Positions 44,363 through 51,838 of a stretch of 64,000 bases of DNA are shown piece by piece. Numbering within the stretch: the stretch's first letter is position 1; every line of letters begins with the position of its first letter. The stretch comes from Rhodobacterales bacterium (GTDB taxonomy: Bacteria; Pseudomonadota; Alphaproteobacteria; Rhodobacterales; Rhodobacteraceae): NCBI GenBank assembly GCA_021155205.1, contig JAJNPS010000037.1:62001-126000 (forward strand). Direction: 5' to 3'. Both the position numbers and the translations under genes were made by a program. A model generated the notes under the pieces. It was not told where the DNA came from. It did no database searches and saw only the letters and a program-made list of their open reading frames with translations.

Positions 44363-44807
44363 TTAATGTTCCAATATATGGAGCCGAATCACCGCAAATT
44401 GATCCGGCTTGATGCCGGACCCATGATTTCCCATACGATTGATTCGGCCGCAGGAGGGCCCGGCGGCGGTGCGGATCGAAAGATAGGTCTGGAAGATCTC
44501 CTGCACCGTCCTTCCCGCCACGCAGGAAAAATCCGGCAACGCATGTCCAGAAGTCTGCGGCGAAGGTCTAGATGGGCAAAGACCCGGTCCAGCGGATCGG
44601 TTGGCTGTCATAGTCGTGTGCGGCGAACATCGCGCCGGTGATTTCGGTCCGGTGCCGCACCATCGCGACGCCCAGCGCCTCTTTGGACACGAGATGGTGG
44701 AAGAACGCTCTTTTCTTCGCCCCCGCCGCGGCGCAAAGGTCGTTGACCGACGTTCCGGCAAAGCCCTGACGGCGGATCAGGTCCATCGCCACCGTCAAAA
44801 GAAGCAT
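44363..44807 (-). pseudogene. TetR-family regulator, broken by two frameshifts
   Basis: The intact N-terminal frame (44807 to about 44605) has the TetR helix-turn-helix: AMDLIRRQGFAGTSVNDLCAAAGAKKRAFFHHLVSKEALG. It then stops (at 44568). The ligand-domain pieces continue in two other frames: DPLDRVFAHLDLR in the second, then LPDFSCVAGRTVQEIFQTYLSIR in the third, both well known in this TetR subgroup. Two single-base deletions explain the pattern. The last helix is lost in an AT-rich stretch. The gene follows the VOC gene by 25 nt, so it was probably its co-transcribed regulator. Assembly error is possible but two breaks in 100 nt favour decay. Confidence 0.75.
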
Positions 44808-44832
44808 GCGGGCCTCGCCGCGGGGGGACTGG

Positions 44833-45321
44833 TCACGCAGGTGCGCGCACGGCGGCCTCGATGGCGGCGATGTCGATCTTTGTCTGCTTCATCATCGCGG
44901 CCATGGCCCGGGCAGCGACCGTCTTGTCCGAACTCGTCGTCAGTTCGATCAGGCGGCGGGGAAAGACCTGCCAGGATACGCCATAACGGTCCTTCAGCCA
45001 GCCACACCGGCTTTCCTGACCTCCATTGGCGGTCAGGGCATACCAGAGCCGGTCACTTTCGGCCTGGTCATCGGTTTCAACCGAAATCGAGACCGCTTCG
45101 GTCAGGGCAAAATACGGACCGGCATCCAGGATCTGGTAGGGGGTGCCGCCAAGGCTGAAGTCGATCACCGCGAAGTTCCCGCCACCCATATCACTGGCAC
45201 CATTGTCCCCTGAAAACACCCGCCCCATGTGGCTGCCGGGGATCAGGCTGCAATAGAACTCGGCGGCCTCACGGCCTCGACCGTCCTGGAACCAGAGGCA
45301 GGTACGGATGGAACTCGGCAT
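44833..45321 (-). CDS. VOC-superfamily PhnB-like protein
   Basis: A 162-aa protein of the PhnB/3-dmu-9_3-mt group within the glyoxalase/bleomycin-resistance (VOC) fold. It starts SSIRTCLWFQDGRGREAAEFY and has LTANGGQESRCGWLKDRYGVSWQV and a C-terminal helix with ARAMAAMMKQTKIDIAAIEAA, all typical of this group. No enzymatic role is established for most members. A near-perfect ribosome-binding site (AAGGAGGTG) precedes the ATG at 45321. The TetR remnant lies downstream in the same direction. Confidence 0.82.
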   Translation of the reverse strand: MPSSIRTCLWFQDGRGREAAEFYCSLIPGSHMGRVFSGDNGASDMGGGNFAVIDFSLGGTPYQILDAGPYFALTEAVSISVETDDQAESDRLWYALTANGGQESRCGWLKDRYGVSWQVFPRRLIELTTSSDKTVAARAMAAMMKQTKIDIAAIEAAVRAPA

Positions 45322-45476
45322 GGGACACCTCCTTGTTTCATGGTGGACCCTGTCTTGGGCAGTCGAACCGGCATCTGTCTCGCGCCGCGCCGGACGCATC
45401 AGGAAGATAGCGCCCGATTCAAAGGGAGTCAGCCGATTCATGCTGGTGCCTTGCACGGTGCTGCTTCTGGCGAAAG

Positions 45477-46550
45477 TCAGGCCATCCCGCCCGCAACCAG
45501 CCGGGCGGCAAGCCGCGCATAGGCGTCAGCCTGTGGCCCCTGCCCCGCCGCGATGGGCGTGCCGCTGTCACCGGCAATGCGGACCTCCAGCGCCAGCGGC
45601 AATTCACCGAGAAACGGCAGATCAAGACGCGCCGCCTCGGCCGCGACGCCGCCATGGCCGAAAATGTGCGCCTCGTGCCCGCAATTGGGGCAGATATAGG
45701 TGGACATGTTCTCGATCAGCCCAAGAACGGGCGTTTTCAGCTTGTCGAACATGTCGAGCGCCTTTCTCGCATCTAGCAGGGCCACGTCCTGCGGAGTCGA
45801 CACGACGATGGCCCCGGTCAGGTGTGTGCGCTGGCACAGGGTCAACTGGATGTCGCCGGTGCCGGGCGGCAGGTCGATGATCAGGATATCCAGCCGCCCC
45901 CAGGCCACCTGGCCCAAAAGCTGCTGCAGTGCGCCCATGATCATCGGGCCGCGCCAGACGACGGCTTCGTTTTCCTTCAGCATCAGGCCAATCGACATCA
46001 TGGTGACGCCATGGGCCACCAGCGGCTCGATGATCTTGCCGTCTGGACTGGCGGGGCGTTTGGACACGCCCATCATCTTGGGCTGGCTGGGGCCATAGAT
46101 GTCGGCATCCAGCAATCCGACGCGCCTGCCCTGCCGGGCCAGCGCGACGGCAAGGTTCGAGGCGACCGTGGATTTGCCGACCCCCCCCTTGCCGGATGCG
46201 ATGGCTATGATGCGGTCGATGCCGGAGATGCGCTGCGGGCCGCCCTGTTGCGGCGCCGGATGCTGGCCGATCTTCAGGCTGGGAGGGGCGGGTTTGGCCG
46301 CAGGCCCGTGGGCCGTCATCACCACCTGCACAGACGTAACGCCCGGCAAAGCTGCAAGCGCCGCCTCGGCCGCTGCCTGCACGGGACCCAGCGCGCGCGC
46401 CTCGTCCGGGGTGGCGGCCTCGATCACGAACCGCACCGTGCCGCCCTCGACGGTCAGCGCGCGAATCATGTCGCGCCCCACCAGATCGCCGCCGCCCGGC
46501 AGCGGGATGCGCGCCAGAACCCCAAGCACCCCGTCGCGATCCACTGCCAT
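45477..46550 (-). CDS. mrp: Mrp/NBP35-family iron-sulfur carrier ATPase
   Basis: A 357-aa protein (also called ApbC) that assembles or carries 4Fe-4S clusters to apoproteins. An N-terminal MIP18/DUF59-like domain (about 1-80) is followed by a P-loop ATPase (IASGKGGVGKSTVASNLAVAL, deviant Walker A) with Walker B (LDILIIDLPPGTGD) and the cluster-binding CxxC (YICPNCGHEAH). Length and order are normal. It stands alone; the DUF1127/sRNA locus is divergent from it. Confidence 0.93.
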   Translation of the reverse strand: MAVDRDGVLGVLARIPLPGGGDLVGRDMIRALTVEGGTVRFVIEAATPDEARALGPVQAAAEAALAALPGVTSVQVVMTAHGPAAKPAPPSLKIGQHPAPQQGGPQRISGIDRIIAIASGKGGVGKSTVASNLAVALARQGRRVGLLDADIYGPSQPKMMGVSKRPASPDGKIIEPLVAHGVTMMSIGLMLKENEAVVWRGPMIMGALQQLLGQVAWGRLDILIIDLPPGTGDIQLTLCQRTHLTGAIVVSTPQDVALLDARKALDMFDKLKTPVLGLIENMSTYICPNCGHEAHIFGHGGVAAEAARLDLPFLGELPLALEVRIAGDSGTPIAAGQGPQADAYARLAARLVAGGMA

Positions 46551-46677
46551 CTGTTCCCCCGCTGCACAAACCTTGGACTAAGGTCACGTTCTTTGCGCAG
46601 AAGGGCAAGCACTGCTTGACCAAACGCTCAAAAAACCGGCGAAGTCATTCTGAATTATGACAAATTTGTGAAGTTCA

Positions 46678-46698
46678 GCCATGCGGTTGCCGCATGGC
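46678..46698. promoter_or_regulatory. Inverted repeat upstream of the DUF1127 gene
   Basis: GCCATGCGG-TTG-CCGCATGGC: perfect 9-bp arms with a 3-nt centre. It lies about 105 nt before the DUF1127 start and about 130 nt before the divergent mrp start. It could be an operator for a dimeric regulator or an RNA stem; there is no U-tract after it. Confidence 0.5.
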
Positions 46699-46717
46699 AG
46701 CATTGCGCACGGGTCCA

Positions 46718-46747
46718 TTGTGCAGGCGCAGCAATCAGACCATGTTA
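46718..46747 (+). promoter_or_regulatory. Possible heat-shock-sigma promoter of the DUF1127-CCUCC locus
   Basis: TTGTGC (46718-46723) and CCATGTTA (46740-46747), 16 nt apart, resemble the -35/-10 of RpoH-type promoters, whose -10 contains CCATNT. In Rhodobacter sphaeroides the equivalent locus is transcribed by RpoHI/RpoHII. The match is partial and alternatives exist closer to the gene. Confidence 0.35.
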
Positions 46748-46803
46748 CCCCTAACAGCGCGACAGAACGCATTGTGACATACCTAACCAGAGGCTTGAGT
46801 ATC

Positions 46804-47022
46804 ATGGCTACCTTCGTAAACAGCACCACCGCCGCCAATGTCGGACTTGTCGAGCGCCTGCTGGCGTTCAGCCCGGCCGTGGCAACCGCCATCCGCAAGC
46901 GTCGGCTGTTCAACCAGACGATGTACGAGTTGAACCTGCTGACGGACCGCGAACTGACGGACCTTGGCATCAGCCGTCTGTCGATCGCCGATGTGGCCCG
47001 CGAGGCCGCCTACGGCAAGTAA
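46804..47022 (+). CDS. DUF1127 protein (CcaF1-like RNA-binding protein)
   Basis: A 72-aa basic protein with the DUF1127 core at its C-terminal half (LNLLTDRELTDLGISRLSIADVAREAAYGK). In Rhodobacter sphaeroides the DUF1127 protein CcaF1 is encoded just upstream of the CcsR sRNAs, binds RNA and takes part in their maturation; the same gene order is present here, which supports the same role. The start at 46804 (MATFVNSTTAANVGL) fits; the frame upstream is open but not conserved-looking. It is followed within 10 nt by the hairpin array. Confidence 0.88.
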   Translation: MATFVNSTTAANVGLVERLLAFSPAVATAIRKRRLFNQTMYELNLLTDRELTDLGISRLSIADVAREAAYGK

Positions 47023-47028
47023 GTTTTT

Positions 47029-47391
47029 GCGGGGTTTCCTACCTCCTCCCGGGGAACCTTTGCGATCAGCGGCGATGCCCTTCCTCCTCCCTGGCATCGC
47101 CGCGCTATTCTGACGGGGCGCAGGCCCCAATCCTTTAGGTGATCCTCCCTCCTCCCTGGATCATCTGAAACCGCGGCGGCCCCGCCCTCCTCCCAGGGGT
47201 CGCCGCACCCCGATTTGGTCCGGCATCTACACTCCCTCCCGAGAGATGTCCGGACGAAAGGCGCGGTGGTTCCCGATCTCCTCCCCGGGGATTGCCGCAA
47301 TTTCAGGACCGCGACCGGCGCACCCTCCTCCCTTGGGTCCGGCGCGGAAAGTTGGGCGATACCCGGTCCTCCCCCGGGTATCGCCTTTTTT
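47029..47391 (+). ncRNA. Array of eight CCUCC-loop hairpins (CcsR/cuckoo-type sRNAs)
   Basis: Eight consecutive stem-loops follow the DUF1127 gene, each with a pyrimidine loop matching or resembling CCUCCUCCC: (1) 47029-47064; (2) 47069-47103, perfect 11-bp stem; (3) 47137-47166; (4) 47173-47206, 11 bp with one G-U; (5) 47218-47255, one bulge, loop CTCCCTCCC; (6) 47263-47298, 12 bp with G-U pairs, loop CTCCTCCC; (7) 47311-47345, bulged; (8) 47355-47385, perfect 12 bp, loop TCCTCCC, followed by TTTTTT. The exact nonamer occurs in loops 1, 2, 3, 4 and 7. Stems differ in sequence while loops are kept. R. sphaeroides has four such RNAs (CcsR1-4), processed from the DUF1127 mRNA. The loops are complementary to Shine-Dalgarno sequences. 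Confidence 0.9.
47355..47391 (+). terminator. Terminator formed by the last CCUCC hairpin
   Basis: A perfect 12-bp stem (47355-47366 with 47374-47385), loop TCCTCCC, and six T. It ends the DUF1127-sRNA transcript 68 nt before the BenE gene. Confidence 0.92.
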
Positions 47392-47459
47392 ATTGCGGCG
47401 GTGGGTTGTGCGCGTCGCACCGCTTTCCGATAGTCCGGTCGCGGTCACCGGGGCGGGAA

Positions 47460-48602
47460 TTGCGGATTTCATTGTTCAGTGCGGCGCTGGTGGCGGCCCT
47501 TGTGGGTTACGGCGCCTCGATTGCGCTGGTCCTCTCGGCGGCGGCGGCGGTCGGCGCAAGCCCGGCCCAGACCGCAAGCTGGCTTGTGGCGGTGTGCTTT
47601 GCCAAGGCCATCGGCACCGCGCTGTTGTCGTCCTGGCACAGGATGCCGATGGTGCTGGCCTGGTCAACACCGGGGGCCGCCGTCATCGCCGCAACCAGCG
47701 GCATCACCTTTCCCGAAGCGGTCGGCGCATTTGTCGTGACGGGCATCCTCTTGGCGCTGACGGGCGCGCTGCGCCCCCTTGGTCAGGTGATCGCGCGCAT
47801 TCCCGAAGGCATCGCGGGCGGCATGCTGGCGGGCGTGCTCTTGCCCTTTTGCCTGAAGGGCGCGCTGGCGGCGCAGGATTTGCCGGGGATCGTGCTGCCG
47901 ATGGTGGCGGTGTTTGCGCTGGTGCGGCCGTGGAATCCGGCCCTTGCGGTGCTGGCTGCGTTTGGTCTGGGGCTGGCACTTGCTTTTGGTGCCGGGGCCG
48001 CACCGCCGCCCGGCCTGTCGCTGGCGTTGCCCGTGCCGGTCCTTGTCACGCCGCAGTTCCGCCTGCCCGTGCTGATCGGCCTGGCGCTGCCCTTGTATTT
48101 GGTCACGATGGCCTCCCAGAACCTGCCGGGATTCGCCACCATGCGCGCCGCCGGGTACGAACCGCCCGTCGCTTCGGCGCTGATGGTGACGGGCGGTTTG
48201 TCGACGATCTCGGCTATTTTCGGCGCTCATCCGATCAACATGGCGGCGATCACGGCGGCGATCTGCCTCGGCGATGACGTGCATCCCGACCGCACCCAGC
48301 GCTGGAAGGTGGGCTTGGCCTATGGCGCGGTCTGGATGGGCCTTGGACTGGCGGGGCCGTTCGTTCTGGAGGTTCTGGCGGTGCTGCCGCGGGATGTAAT
48401 GGCGGCGCTGGTGGCGCTGGCGCTGGTCGGGCCGCTGATTGGGGCGCTGACGGTGGCATATGGCGCGCCGCCACAGCGGTTTGCGGCGACAATCACGCTG
48501 GTGGTGACGGCGTCAGGCGTGGTGGCGCTTGGCATCGGCGCTGCGTTCTGGGGACTGGTCGCGGGGCTGGTGGTGTTCGGGTTGGATCGTTTGCAGCGAT
48601 GA
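47460..48602 (+). CDS. BenE-family benzoate/H+ symporter-like transporter
   Basis: A 380-aa membrane protein with about eleven helices, typical of the BenE family (SLFSAALVAALVGYGASIALVL, AWSTPGAAVIAATSG, LVTMASQNLPGFATMRAAGYEPP). BenE imports benzoate with protons; the actual substrate here is unknown and no aromatic degradation genes are near. The frame is open from inside the sRNA array, but the conserved sequence starts at TTG 47460 (RISLFSAAL), with GGGGCGGGA close upstream, so the start is uncertain. It converges with uvrD. Confidence 0.85.
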   Translation: MRISLFSAALVAALVGYGASIALVLSAAAAVGASPAQTASWLVAVCFAKAIGTALLSSWHRMPMVLAWSTPGAAVIAATSGITFPEAVGAFVVTGILLALTGALRPLGQVIARIPEGIAGGMLAGVLLPFCLKGALAAQDLPGIVLPMVAVFALVRPWNPALAVLAAFGLGLALAFGAGAAPPPGLSLALPVPVLVTPQFRLPVLIGLALPLYLVTMASQNLPGFATMRAAGYEPPVASALMVTGGLSTISAIFGAHPINMAAITAAICLGDDVHPDRTQRWKVGLAYGAVWMGLGLAGPFVLEVLAVLPRDVMAALVALALVGPLIGALTVAYGAPPQRFAATITLVVTASGVVALGIGAAFWGLVAGLVVFGLDRLQR

Positions 48603-48607
48603 GAACA

Positions 48608-48632
48608 CAAAATTCTTCGGCGAAAAATTTTG
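48608..48632. terminator. AT-rich TTCG hairpin between benE-like gene and uvrD
   Basis: CAAAATTCTTCG (48608-48619) and CGAAAAATTTTG (48621-48632) are inverted with one mismatch. It lies between the two convergent stops, and its A/T-rich arms could terminate both. It is similar to the palindrome at 15686-15703. Confidence 0.55.
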
Positions 48633-48642
48633 GGTGGAGATG

Positions 48643-51006
48643 TCAGAATGGGATGCTGTCGACCTGGTTTTCCGGAATGACCCAGCGCGCGACGATCTTT
48701 TTCGCGCCGGCCTTGTCAAAGTCGATATCCAGCTTGTCACCCTCGATCCCGATGATCTCGCCATAGCCGAATTTCTGGTGGAACACCCGGTCGCCGAGGA
48801 TATAGGGAGAGATGGCTTCGGCATCTATCGTCATCGTGCGCGCCTCGCGCGGCTGGGCAACGCCGCGCGAAGCCTGGCGTTCGGTGAGGCGTTTCCAGCC
48901 GGGGGAATTGTAGACATCTGCCGATGCCACTCGTTCCTCGAGGTTGGAGCCGAACCCGACCGATGCCGCTGCGCCAAAGCCCCCGCCGTAAAGACCGGGC
49001 GGGGTCAGGACCTCGACATGAGCCGATGGAAGTTCGTCGATGAACCGGCTGGGAAGCTGGCTTTGCCACTGGCCATAGACCCGGCGGTTCGAGGCGAAGC
49101 TGATGGTGCACAACTCCTCCGCCCGCGTGATGCCGACATAGGCGAGGCGGCGCTCCTCCTCCAACCCCTTCAGCCCGCTTTCATCCATGCTGCGCTGGCT
49201 GGGGAACAGGCCATCTTCCCAGCCGGGCAGGAAGACCACCGGAAACTCCAGCCCCTTGGCGGCGTGAAGTGTCATGATCGTGACCTTTTCCGCCGCCTCT
49301 TCAGTGTCGTTGTCCATGATGAGGCTGACATGTTCGAGGAACCCTTGCAGATTGTCGAACTGTTCCAGCGCCTTGACGAGTTCTTTCAGATTGTCGAGCC
49401 GCCCCGGCGCCTCGGGCGTCTTGTCGTTCTGCCACATCTCGGTATAGCCGGATTCTTCGAGGATCTGTTCGGCAAGGCGGATGTGATCGTAGTCAGGGTT
49501 ACGCGTCACGAGATGCCAGCGGTCCACGCCTTCAACAAAGACGCGCAGTTGCGATGACCCTTTGCCGCCGATCACGCCATGCGCCACAGCCTCGCGCGCA
49601 CCTTCGAGGAGCGAGGTTTCGGACTTGCGCGCGATGCGCTGGATGTCGGCCTGCGCCTTGTCGCCGAGACCCCGTTTCGGCAGGTTGACGACCCGTTCGA
49701 ACGCCAGATCATCCTCGGGGCTGACGGCCAGCCGGAAATAGGCCATCGCATCCCGGATTTCGGCGCGTTCGTAGAACCGCGGGCCGCCGATGACGCGATA
49801 CGGCAGACCGATGGTCAGGAACCGGTCCTCGAAGGCGCGCATCTGGTGGCTGGCGCGCACCAGGATCGCCTGCCCGTTCAGGTCCACCGGGTCCATGCCG
49901 CGCGTGCCGCGCTGGATCGCCTCCACCTCTTCGCCGATCCAGCGGGCCTCTTCCTCGCCGTCCCAATGACCGATCAGGCGGACCTTCTCGCCGGTTTGCG
50001 CCTTGGTCCATAGGGTCTTGCCAAGTCGCCCCTGATTGGCCGCGATCACCCCCGACGCGGCGGCCAGGATATGCGGGGTGGAGCGGTAGTTCTGCTCCAG
50101 CCGGATCACCACGGCGCCCGGAAAATCCTTTTCGAACCGAAGGATATTGCCGACCTCGGCCCCGCGCCAGCCATAGATCGACTGATCGTCATCACCGACG
50201 CAGCAGATGTTGCGGTGGGACTGGGCCAAGAGCCGCAGCCACAGGTACTGGGCGACGTTGGTGTCCTGGTACTCGTCGACAAGGATATAGCGGAACCAGC
50301 GCTGGTATTGCGCCAGCACATCCTGATGCGTCTGAAAGATCGTGACACAATGGAGAAGGAGGTCGCCGAAATCCGTGGCGTTCAGGGTTTTCAGGCGTTC
50401 CTGATAGGCCTCATAAAGCTCGGTGCCATGGTTGTTGAAGGCCGATGCATCGGCGGCAGGCACGCGGTCGGGGGTCAGCGCACGGTTTTTCCAGCCGTCG
50501 ATCAGACTGGCCAACAGCCGCGCGGGCCAGCGTTTTTCGTCGATATTCGCGGCGGCGATCAGTTGTTTCAGCAGGCGGATCTGGTCGTCGGTGTCCAGAA
50601 TGGTGAAGTTGGGCTTGAGGCCCACCAGTTCGGCATGGCGGCGCAGGATTTTCGCCGACAGGGAGTGGAATGTGCCCATCCAGGGCATCCCTTCGGCCAC
50701 CTCACCCAGCATGCGCCCGACCCGCAACTTCATTTCGCGCGCGGCCTTGTTGGTGAAGGTGACGGCAAGGATTTCGTTGGGCCGCGCCTTGGACAGGCGC
50801 AACAGATGCACGATCCGCGCGGTCAACGCCTTGGTCTTGCCGGTCCCCGCGCCCGCCAGCATCAGGACCGGACCGTCCAGCGCCTCGACCGCCGCGCGTT
50901 GCGCGGGGTTCAGATCGTCCAGATACATCGCCTGCCGCGCCGTCATGGCACGTTGCGACAATGGAACTGCGGCCCCACGGGCCTCGGCCTTATCCGACGG
51001 ATTCAT
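48643..51006 (-). CDS. uvrD: ATP-dependent DNA helicase UvrD/PcrA
   Basis: A 787-aa superfamily 1A 3'-5' helicase of nucleotide-excision and mismatch repair. Walker A is AGAGTGKT (51-58); AVTFTNKAAREMKLRV, ILVDEYQDTNVAQYLW (motif II) and VGDDDQSIYGWRGAE (motif III) follow, then TLHAAKGLEFPVVFLPGWEDGLFP and YVGITRAEELCTISFA. The C-terminal domain (GDRVFHQKFGYGEIIGIEGDKL) is the DUF3553/UvrD tail. The start MNPSDKAEARG at 51006 fits; the same frame is open for 323 codons upstream by chance. An SOS box lies 43 nt upstream. Confidence 0.95.
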   Translation of the reverse strand: MNPSDKAEARGAAVPLSQRAMTARQAMYLDDLNPAQRAAVEALDGPVLMLAGAGTGKTKALTARIVHLLRLSKARPNEILAVTFTNKAAREMKLRVGRMLGEVAEGMPWMGTFHSLSAKILRRHAELVGLKPNFTILDTDDQIRLLKQLIAAANIDEKRWPARLLASLIDGWKNRALTPDRVPAADASAFNNHGTELYEAYQERLKTLNATDFGDLLLHCVTIFQTHQDVLAQYQRWFRYILVDEYQDTNVAQYLWLRLLAQSHRNICCVGDDDQSIYGWRGAEVGNILRFEKDFPGAVVIRLEQNYRSTPHILAAASGVIAANQGRLGKTLWTKAQTGEKVRLIGHWDGEEEARWIGEEVEAIQRGTRGMDPVDLNGQAILVRASHQMRAFEDRFLTIGLPYRVIGGPRFYERAEIRDAMAYFRLAVSPEDDLAFERVVNLPKRGLGDKAQADIQRIARKSETSLLEGAREAVAHGVIGGKGSSQLRVFVEGVDRWHLVTRNPDYDHIRLAEQILEESGYTEMWQNDKTPEAPGRLDNLKELVKALEQFDNLQGFLEHVSLIMDNDTEEAAEKVTIMTLHAAKGLEFPVVFLPGWEDGLFPSQRSMDESGLKGLEEERRLAYVGITRAEELCTISFASNRRVYGQWQSQLPSRFIDELPSAHVEVLTPPGLYGGGFGAAASVGFGSNLEERVASADVYNSPGWKRLTERQASRGVAQPREARTMTIDAEAISPYILGDRVFHQKFGYGEIIGIEGDKLDIDFDKAGAKKIVARWVIPENQVDSIPF

Positions 51007-51048
51007 GTCGGGCAGGATAGACCGTCTCGCCGTGGCAGAAAAGGGTTT

Positions 51049-51063
51049 GTTCGGTGAATGTTC
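51049..51063. promoter_or_regulatory. Predicted LexA (SOS) box upstream of uvrD
   Basis: GTTC (51049-51052), seven bases, GTTC (51060-51063): the alphaproteobacterial LexA consensus. It is 43 nt from the uvrD start and 86 nt from the divergent small gene. uvrD is a classic SOS gene. Confidence 0.8.
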
Positions 51064-51148
51064 CTGCCATCTTCGCCCGCCTGTATCCCCGGGACAGGTG
51101 ACATTACCTGAATCGCCTGCTAGGGTGACTACATAAGGGAGAAACGCC

Positions 51149-51700
51149 ATAGGTCGCCGCGCTTTCATCTGTCTGTCTGCACTGATCCTGTCGGCGGCTA
51201 TTGTCTCTCCCGGATTGGCGCATGAGTTCGATCTTCTGCTGCTGGCACCGGCGGCGGCCCCGCAAAGCGATCTGGACGACATGCGCGCAGCATTCCTGAT
51301 CGCCTCGGCAGAGCGGGACAGCCATGCCAACGAAACCTCCGAAGGGCATCTAGGCGGTCTGGATGTGCAGTTGATACTGGCCAGAATGGACGACCTGCCG
51401 GCAGACGCGACACCTGACTTCGTCGTGGCACCCTTTGCAGAGGTCGGTGACGCACAGGTTGCGGCACTTGCGGCTCCTGGCGATTCGGTGGTCGTGGATG
51501 TCCGTGTGCTGGCCGCCCCGGCGCCGGCAGAGCGCGAGGACCTGCCCCCATTTGCCGAGCGGTTCCTGGCGGAAACGGGGCGCGTGGCCGGACCGGCGGC
51601 GCTTGGGACATACCGGGCGGCCCGCGCGGTCGATCTTGCTGTGCGGGCGGTTGATTCGGTCGATGACCGCGGTGCCTTGCGCCGGGCGCTTGCGCCCTGA
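51149..51700 (+). CDS. Exported protein with a likely AUA start; binding-protein-like
   Basis: The frame encodes a Sec signal peptide (GRRAFICLSALILSAAIVSPGLA, cleavage before HEFDLLLL) and a 160-residue periplasmic part. The only codon at the right distance (7 nt) after AAGGGAG is ATA at 51149, with a stop codon (TAA) five codons before it; the first standard start, TTG at 51215, would remove the signal peptide. The middle (AAFLIASAERDSHANETSEGHLGGLDV) and end (TYRAARAVDLAVRAVDSVDDRGALRRAL) resemble parts of type I periplasmic binding proteins, but it is too short for a full one. Function unknown. It may be a natural AUA start, a point-mutated ATG, or a base-call error. Confidence 0.6.
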   Translation: MGRRAFICLSALILSAAIVSPGLAHEFDLLLLAPAAAPQSDLDDMRAAFLIASAERDSHANETSEGHLGGLDVQLILARMDDLPADATPDFVVAPFAEVGDAQVAALAAPGDSVVVDVRVLAAPAPAEREDLPPFAERFLAETGRVAGPAALGTYRAARAVDLAVRAVDSVDDRGALRRALAP

Positions 51701-51838
51701 TCGTCGCTTCGGGCCACCCTGCCCCGTTGGTAGGCCTTGCTTTCACAATCTTTCCGGCCCCGTGACCGCGCACCCTTGCGCTGCACCGCAGCACCCCTAG
51801 AGTGACGAAAGTCTGCGCGAAACGTTCCGGGGGGACCG

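Noticed and set aside
47029..47391. CRISPR-like array in the CCTCC repeat region
   Set aside because: The recurring unit is a short loop motif inside different stems of varying spacing, not a constant repeat with unique spacers of equal length.
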